Below, piece after piece: positions 59,421 to 64,000 of a DNA stretch of 64,000 bases. Position 1 is the stretch's first letter, and the number at the start of each line of letters is the position of its first letter. The notes below the pieces were generated by a model. That model made no database searches. It was not told the origin of the DNA and worked only from the letters and a program-made list of their open reading frames with translations. The stretch spans positions 1 to 64,000 of the forward strand of contig NZ_AOMD01000020.1 of the NCBI RefSeq assembly GCF_000336915.1. Direction: 5' to 3'. Made by a program: the position numbers and the translations under genes. The DNA is from Halococcus saccharolyticus DSM 5350. Its GTDB lineage: Archaea; Halobacteriota; Halobacteria; Halobacteriales; Halococcaceae.

Positions 59421-59743
59421 GGAGAATGTCTGGCTCCGTTCCTGCTTAGTTTGTTCGGTAATACCGGATAGATCATGACGTGATGATCGGACAAGTAAAA
59501 GCAAATTACGAATATTTGATATGACTGTATGCTTTTGTTTTGGGCATTTAGCACATCGTATCTCACTATAATTTCCTTCCATATTCTAGTGACTTTTTTC
59601 GGCGAAAACGCACTAAGTAGGCGACTTTTATCGTCTTCAAATCGGTTTGCCTCGGAACCAGAACGAACGTACTAGAATAATCAACAAAAATCTTATCTAT
59701 GGGGCTACCATCACCGGAACTGCAGAAGGAAACACGATCGATA
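59421..59743. other. AT-rich divergent regulatory region
   Basis: A 323-base gap, unusually AT-rich between about 59480 and 59700. It holds the second IclR palindrome, a TTTTACTT element (about 59495-59502) for the leftward IclR transcript, and a CTTTTATCG element (about 59627) for the rightward GMC operon. No gene was recognised. Confidence 0.6.
59452..59470. promoter_or_regulatory. IclR-type palindrome copy 2: TGTTCGGTAATACCGGATA
   Basis: A copy of the IclR-type palindrome with 16 of 19 positions identical to the one at 58600. It lies at the predicted transcription start of the IclR gene, as expected for autorepression. Confidence 0.72.
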
Positions 59744-60895
59744 ATGAACGAAGCAAACGACACAGCAGCTACACGACGTGGGGTGATGAAGGGTATCGGC
59801 GGGCTCGCCGCGCTGTCCATGTCCGGCGCGACGATCGCAGAGGCGGAGGACGTTTTGAACGACTCGGTGCCGAGCGACCCGCACACGCTCGACACGTACC
59901 GCTCCATCGTGGACGCCATCGTGCCCCGCACGCCGCAGCTCGAAAGCGAACTCGGGCCGGAGCACGTTCCCGGCGGCTTGGACGTCGAGTTGGAGAAGTT
60001 CCTCGTCTGGGACTTCAACCACTTCCAGGAGATTCGCGCCGAGATGGTCACCGAGAAGGGGCTGCTCGACGGTCCCTCCGACGCCGAGATGCCACTGGAG
60101 ATGTTCGAATCGGTGCTCGATTTGACCAACCTCGGTGGCCTGCTCGGTCCCGATTCTCCCCTCGATGTCGTGCTGGACCTCGCCGATCTCGACCTCGGCG
60201 ACCTGCTTGACCTGGACGGGGACGCGCTCGAAGAGGCCCTCACGTTCGGGCCGGTCGAGCGCTACGACATCTCCTTTGCCGACGACGTTACCTCCTCGTC
60301 CGGTCCCGCCGAGTTCGAACTCCTCGTCGAGACGGCCAACGAGACGACCCATCAGGTGGTGCAGAACTACCCCTACGCGCCGGCGTTCACGCTCGTTTTC
60401 GACATCGTCGCCGCGGAGTTCATCGCACGCGGGGAGAACGAGGACGCGATCAAGCGCGACCGCAGCAAGTTCCCCGCCGGTGGCACGTTCGTCCAGCTTT
60501 CGCCCGAGGACCGTCTGCGCTGTCTCTGGACAATCGTCGACGGTAGTGCGATAGACCGACTCGACGACCTGCTTTCGCCGCTCGTGCCCGACGTGGGCAT
60601 CCTGAAGTACGTCGTGATGGCTGTGAATGGCCTGCACGGCTTCGGCTACTACACCGAGTGGTCCGGTCTTGGCGAAACCAAGACCAACAACCCGACCGAG
60701 CGATCGCTGTCCACGCCGGCCGGCGAGGTCCAGAGCCGGCAACAGAGTGGCTATCCCGGCCCGGCAGACGGCTACGCCGCGAACTGGCGGCACGCCGTCG
60801 ATGGCGGCTTCGCCGACCCCGACGTGGAGAACCTGAATCTGCCGAGCGACCTGAAGGGTGACGACGTCATCGAGGGCATCGGGGGTGGAACCTGA
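59744..60895 (+). CDS. Tat-exported partner subunit of a GMC oxidoreductase
   Basis: A 383-residue protein with a Tat signal (TRRGVMKG about residues 9-16, then a hydrophobic stretch), like gluconate/fructose dehydrogenase small subunits (gluconate 2-dehydrogenase subunit 3 group). It contains no redox motif; its usual role is to carry the signal-less flavoprotein out of the cell as a folded pair. The GMC gene starts inside its stop codon. Start ATG 59744 gives a normal-length Tat signal; ATG 59699 is an alternative. Confidence 0.78.
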   Translation: MNEANDTAATRRGVMKGIGGLAALSMSGATIAEAEDVLNDSVPSDPHTLDTYRSIVDAIVPRTPQLESELGPEHVPGGLDVELEKFLVWDFNHFQEIRAEMVTEKGLLDGPSDAEMPLEMFESVLDLTNLGGLLGPDSPLDVVLDLADLDLGDLLDLDGDALEEALTFGPVERYDISFADDVTSSSGPAEFELLVETANETTHQVVQNYPYAPAFTLVFDIVAAEFIARGENEDAIKRDRSKFPAGGTFVQLSPEDRLRCLWTIVDGSAIDRLDDLLSPLVPDVGILKYVVMAVNGLHGFGYYTEWSGLGETKTNNPTERSLSTPAGEVQSRQQSGYPGPADGYAANWRHAVDGGFADPDVENLNLPSDLKGDDVIEGIGGGT

Positions 60896-62646
60896 TGAAC
60901 GACCCCGATGTGGTGATCGTCGGTGCGGGTGCGGACGGCCCGGCGACGGCGTGGAAACTCGCTCACGATCACGGCGTGGACGTGCTTCTCCTCGAAGGTG
61001 GCCCGTGGCACGGCAACGAACAGTGGCCCGAGCCGCACGCCGATTCCGGTGGGACAATCAGCACCGACCCCGAAGATCTGGATGGCAAGCTGCTCGACGA
61101 GCAGTTCACCCATCGCGAGGCCGACGCGAACGACCCCACCTACGGCTACCTGCGGGTTGGTCCGGCCGACCACTCGCGGGCACCGTGGTTCCGCAACCTC
61201 CACCAGAACGCCTTCATCTGGCAGGTTGGAGCTGTGGGCGGCACGTCGCTGCACTACTTCTCTAACCATCCGCGCGGGTATCCGACCGCCTTCAACGACC
61301 AGCCCCACTGGCCGTTCGACTACGAGGAGCTCGTTCCGTACTACCAGCTGAACGAGGAGCTGACGAGCACCCAGCAGGCACCGATGACCGCCAAAGAGGA
61401 GGTGTTCATCGAGGGCGCAGATGCCCTCTACCCGCTCATCGAGAGCAAGAACGTCACTGAGACGGGCTGGCGGCCGCAGGCCAATGCCGTCGAGGTCCCC
61501 GGTCGGGAGACCGCGACCGGCGAACCTCTCGACGCCGACTACGAGGGGTCGTTCTCCTACGACGACGGGTTCCGCGGCGATACCCTCGTCGGCGACCACT
61601 TCCAGGGTTCCTCGACACCCGTCGACGCCCCTGTTCGGGACAAAGCTCGAAAATCGAGCAACGTGGGCTACGTGCCGCGCGCTCTCGACACCAACAAAAA
61701 CGACAGTCAGGGCAACGTCGCGCTCCGGCCGAACGCCTACGTGACCGACATCGAGACCAATGAGGGTGCGGGCACGCTCGAAGCCACCGGAGTGACTTTC
61801 CGTGATTCGTGGTCCGGTCAGTCCCAGACTGTCAGTGCCGATACGGTCGTGCTCGCCGGTGGCTGCATCGAGACGCCCCGGCTGTGGCTCAACGCAGGAC
61901 TCCCCGACGACGGCTGGGTCGGCAAGGGTCTCACTACTCATTGGTTCGACTGGGTCGTGGGCGTCTACGACGACGAGACGGTCGCCGACATCAACCCCGA
62001 GGTCGAGCACATGGATCCCTACGTCGGGCAGAACTCGGCAGTGCGCTTCGACAAGCCCGGCGTCGGTGGGATGGAGGACATCGGAATGAGTCCTGGTCTG
62101 GTCTCCTACGCCGATTACCTGTTCAGCCAGGCGGGCTACAGCTTCGACACCGAGGTCGATCCGAGTGAACCGTGGGACACCCGTGGATACGTCGTCGGCG
62201 AGGAACTCAAGCGTCGGATGTCGAACTACAAGCAGACGAAGGCGCTGCTCATCCTCACCGACGACCTCCCGCGCCAGAGTAATGGGGTGTCGCTCGACAA
62301 CACCTTCAGCGACGAGCACGGCCCGGTTCCGAAGGTGAAGTGGGAGCCACACCCCGACGACGACGCGAAGCGCGACGAGCTGTCGAGAATCGCGGCGAAC
62401 ATCCACAAGGAGGCGGGAGCCGACCACGTCCACCGATGTGACTGGCCGCCGCTGCTCCTCCACATGCAGTCGTCGATGCGGATGGGGGAAGTGCTCGACG
62501 AGAATGCCGAGGCGAAAAACGTCAACCGACTGTTCGTCGCCGACCACTCGGCGATGGCCAACGGCGTCGGTGGCCCGAACCCGACCAACAGCGGCCAGGC
62601 GCTCGCGCTACGGACCGCCGACAAGATCGCCGAACTCTACTTCTGA
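60895..62646 (+). CDS. GMC family oxidoreductase, membrane/exported complex type
   Basis: A 583-residue FAD enzyme. VVIVGAGADGPATAWKLA is the FAD-binding Rossmann motif, VLAGGCIETPRLWLN the second GMC motif, and the C-terminal LFVADHSAMANGVGGPNPT holds the active site and flavin end. It has no signal peptide and probably leaves the cell with the Tat-carrying subunit encoded just upstream. In bacteria such enzymes oxidise sugars or alcohols and pass electrons to a cytochrome c subunit; no cytochrome gene is next to it here, so the electron acceptor is unknown. Confidence 0.88.
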   Translation: MNDPDVVIVGAGADGPATAWKLAHDHGVDVLLLEGGPWHGNEQWPEPHADSGGTISTDPEDLDGKLLDEQFTHREADANDPTYGYLRVGPADHSRAPWFRNLHQNAFIWQVGAVGGTSLHYFSNHPRGYPTAFNDQPHWPFDYEELVPYYQLNEELTSTQQAPMTAKEEVFIEGADALYPLIESKNVTETGWRPQANAVEVPGRETATGEPLDADYEGSFSYDDGFRGDTLVGDHFQGSSTPVDAPVRDKARKSSNVGYVPRALDTNKNDSQGNVALRPNAYVTDIETNEGAGTLEATGVTFRDSWSGQSQTVSADTVVLAGGCIETPRLWLNAGLPDDGWVGKGLTTHWFDWVVGVYDDETVADINPEVEHMDPYVGQNSAVRFDKPGVGGMEDIGMSPGLVSYADYLFSQAGYSFDTEVDPSEPWDTRGYVVGEELKRRMSNYKQTKALLILTDDLPRQSNGVSLDNTFSDEHGPVPKVKWEPHPDDDAKRDELSRIAANIHKEAGADHVHRCDWPPLLLHMQSSMRMGEVLDENAEAKNVNRLFVADHSAMANGVGGPNPTNSGQALALRTADKIAELYF

Positions 62647-62699
62647 GTTCGGCTCCGGTCCGGTTTTATCGAACTGAAGAACACCGATCCGTCTCGCTG

Positions 62700-62996
62700 T
62701 CAATCCAATCGATCGGTGTCGATCGTGACGCCGGATGGCGTGACCAGCAGAAAGCGTCGGAAGTGGATGAGCTCGCCGCCCATCTCGCGGATGTCGGGCG
62801 CGAACCCGGCCGCAAGACGCTTCATGTCGCCCTCGACGGCGAGCACGAGCACCGCGCCGTCGTCGACCTCCGCGACCCACTCCTCGTCGGACGTCCGCCC
62901 GTCAAGCACCCCGAGGACCACCCGGCCGGTGTCGTCGGCGTCCTCCACGTCCATCTCGGATTCGATCGTCTGGAGATCCAGATCGAACTCGCTCAT
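62700..62996 (-). CDS. DUF5779-like protein
   Basis: A 98-residue protein conserved in haloarchaea (DUF5779-like): acidic start (MSEFDLDLQTIESEMDVEDA), strands around GRVVLGVLDG and AVLVLAVEGD, and FLLVTPSGVTIDTDRLD at the end. Function unknown. Ends opposite the GMC gene, 53 bases away. Confidence 0.7.
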   Translation of the reverse strand: MSEFDLDLQTIESEMDVEDADDTGRVVLGVLDGRTSDEEWVAEVDDGAVLVLAVEGDMKRLAAGFAPDIREMGGELIHFRRFLLVTPSGVTIDTDRLD

Positions 62997-63031
62997 ACTG
63001 GGTCTCACCGCGGTCGAAGAAAACGCTTCCG

Positions 63032-64000
63032 TCAGTCGTCGGCCGGCTCCGCCCGCGGCGAATCGGGCGTCCGGACGGCCTGCCGGGAGAAGTACGTCGC
63101 CAACGCGGGGCCGGTGACGTTGTGCCAGACGCTGAACAGCGCGGGCGGGAGCGCGGCGAGCGGGCTGAAGTACGCCGTCGCGAGCGCGACCGCGAGCCCG
63201 CTGTTCTGGAGAGCGACCTCGAAAGTACACGCCCGGACCCGTTCGGGGCTCATTCCGCTCGCGCGCCCGACGCCGTAGCCAGCACCCAGGCCGATCGCGT
63301 TGTGGGCGACGACCGCGAGCAACACGACCGCGCCCGCAGTCAGGATGTTCTCGACGTTGAGCCCCACGACCGCCGCGACGATGGCGACGATGGCGGCGAC
63401 GCTGATTGCGGGAAAGATCGAGAGACCCGCCGCCGCGAGCCGCGGCGCGTAGCGGTCGAGGACGATCCGGAGCACGAACCCGGCAATCACGGGGAGCAGG
63501 ACGACCTGAACGATGCTCGTGAACATCTCCGCGAACGTGACCTGGAGCTGTTCGCCGGCCAGCGCGACGACCCACGCCGGCATCACGACCGGCGCGGCGA
63601 TCGTCGTCACGGTCGTGATCGCGACCGAGAGCGCGACGTCGCCCTTCCCGAGATACGTCATCACGTTCGACGCCGTGCCGCCCGGTGCGGCACCCAGCAA
63701 GATTACGCCGATCGCGAGTTCGTGCGGAAGCGAGAGCGCGACCGTGATCGCCCACGCCGCGACCGGCATCACGAGCCACTGGGTGACTGCACCGATCGCG
63801 ACGTCGCGCGGGCGCTCTGCGATCCGCGTGAAGTCTGCAGGCTGGAGCGTCAGCCCCATCCCGAGCATGATGACGCCCAACAACGGCGTGATGTAGGGTT
63901 CGATCCAGGTGAACGTCGCTGGCGAGGCGAGCGCCGCACCCGAGAACAGCACCACCCAGACCACGAAGTACGTGCTCGCGAACTCCCCGATCCGTTCGAG
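63032..64000 (-). CDS. Bile acid:sodium symporter (BASS) family protein, 5' end cut
   Basis: A sodium-dependent transporter of the BASS family, at least 322 residues with about 9-10 hydrophobic segments. LLGAAPGGTASNVMTYLGKGDVALS and MLGMGLTLQPADF are family motifs. The reading frame continues without a stop to the end of the window (reading LERIGEFASTYF before VVWVVLF), so the true start lies beyond base 64000. It imports an organic anion by sodium gradient; the substrate is unknown. Confidence 0.88.
   Translation of the reverse strand, partial: LERIGEFASTYFVVWVVLFSGAALASPATFTWIEPYITPLLGVIMLGMGLTLQPADFTRIAERPRDVAIGAVTQWLVMPVAAWAITVALSLPHELAIGVILLGAAPGGTASNVMTYLGKGDVALSVAITTVTTIAAPVVMPAWVVALAGEQLQVTFAEMFTSIVQVVLLPVIAGFVLRIVLDRYAPRLAAAGLSIFPAISVAAIVAIVAAVVGLNVENILTAGAVVLLAVVAHNAIGLGAGYGVGRASGMSPERVRACTFEVALQNSGLAVALATAYFSPLAALPPALFSVWHNVTGPALATYFSRQAVRTPDSPRAEPADD

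Noticed and set aside
1-64000. tRNA, rRNA, CRISPR, insertion sequence or replication origin
   Set aside because: No cloverleaf-like sequence, no spaced repeat array, no transposase and no Orc1/Cdc6 gene or origin repeats were seen by reading; small RNAs cannot be excluded.

Overview
The window is haloarchaeal chromosome (class Halobacteria; Halococcus or a relative is a guess, not shown). The DNA is GC-rich, the predicted proteins are very acidic (Asp/Glu-rich, Lys-poor), and many genes are leaderless with a TATA-like element 22-30 bases before the start codon. Haloarchaeal family markers include a DUF1931 histone-like protein, amphi-Trp protein, AbrB-PhoU regulator, AglJ, archaeal-type S-adenosylmethionine synthetase, Tat-dependent lipoproteins and a PGF-CTERM tail. 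Bases 1-20 are not genomic: they match the Illumina Nextera transposon end, so the window begins at a contig edge.

Layout. 1-2.6 kb: sulfur module (end of a persulfide-dioxygenase-like MBL protein, split YeeE/YedE transporter, DUF2270 protein, winged-helix regulator). 2.7-9.8 kb: CinA-like protein, NAD-kinase-like protein, AbrB-PhoU regulator, Thr/Pro-rich lipoprotein, LEA protein, small conserved proteins and a nitrilase. 10.1-19.2 kb: sodium:solute symporter with its small partner, two aldehyde dehydrogenases, RIO-like kinase, GMC oxidoreductase, acyl-CoA dehydrogenase. 19.2-30.8 kb: cupredoxin-sugar dehydrogenase fusion, then molybdenum cofactor genes (moaA, mobA) beside a formate-dehydrogenase-like locus. 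That locus has a divergent NuoF-like subunit, a separate ferredoxin-type subunit, two molybdopterin catalytic subunits and a zinc-ribbon membrane protein. 30.8-35.5 kb: pstSCAB. 35.6-43 kb: VOC protein, msrB, an SDR/Rrf2 pair with a clear operator, S-adenosylmethionine synthetase, CYTH protein, FKBP, response regulator and degenerate RecA-like protein. 43.2-54.5 kb: S-layer/N-glycan locus (glycosyltransferases, flippase, three alkaline-phosphatase-superfamily enzymes, AglJ), interrupted by a TrmB-family regulator and a small-protein/NUDIX operon. 54.5-64 kb: small conserved proteins, an acyl-CoA synthetase with an IclR regulator sharing a conserved palindrome, a Tat-exported GMC oxidoreductase pair, and a bile-acid-symporter-family protein cut by the window end.

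The most interesting points are regulatory and architectural. Three regulator genes each sit beside matching inverted repeats: IclR, Rrf2 and TrmB-type. The TrmB-type site fits the TACT-N7/8-GAGTA motif I recall for Halobacterium TrmB. A 20-base perfect palindrome lies between the sugar dehydrogenase and moaA, and moaA itself carries an in-frame triple-hairpin insertion. The NuoF-like subunit has lost the Fe-S cysteines of its thioredoxin-like domain and part of its FMN loop, so the electron acceptor of the formate-dehydrogenase-like complex may not be NAD. No tRNA, rRNA, CRISPR array, insertion sequence or replication origin was recognised.
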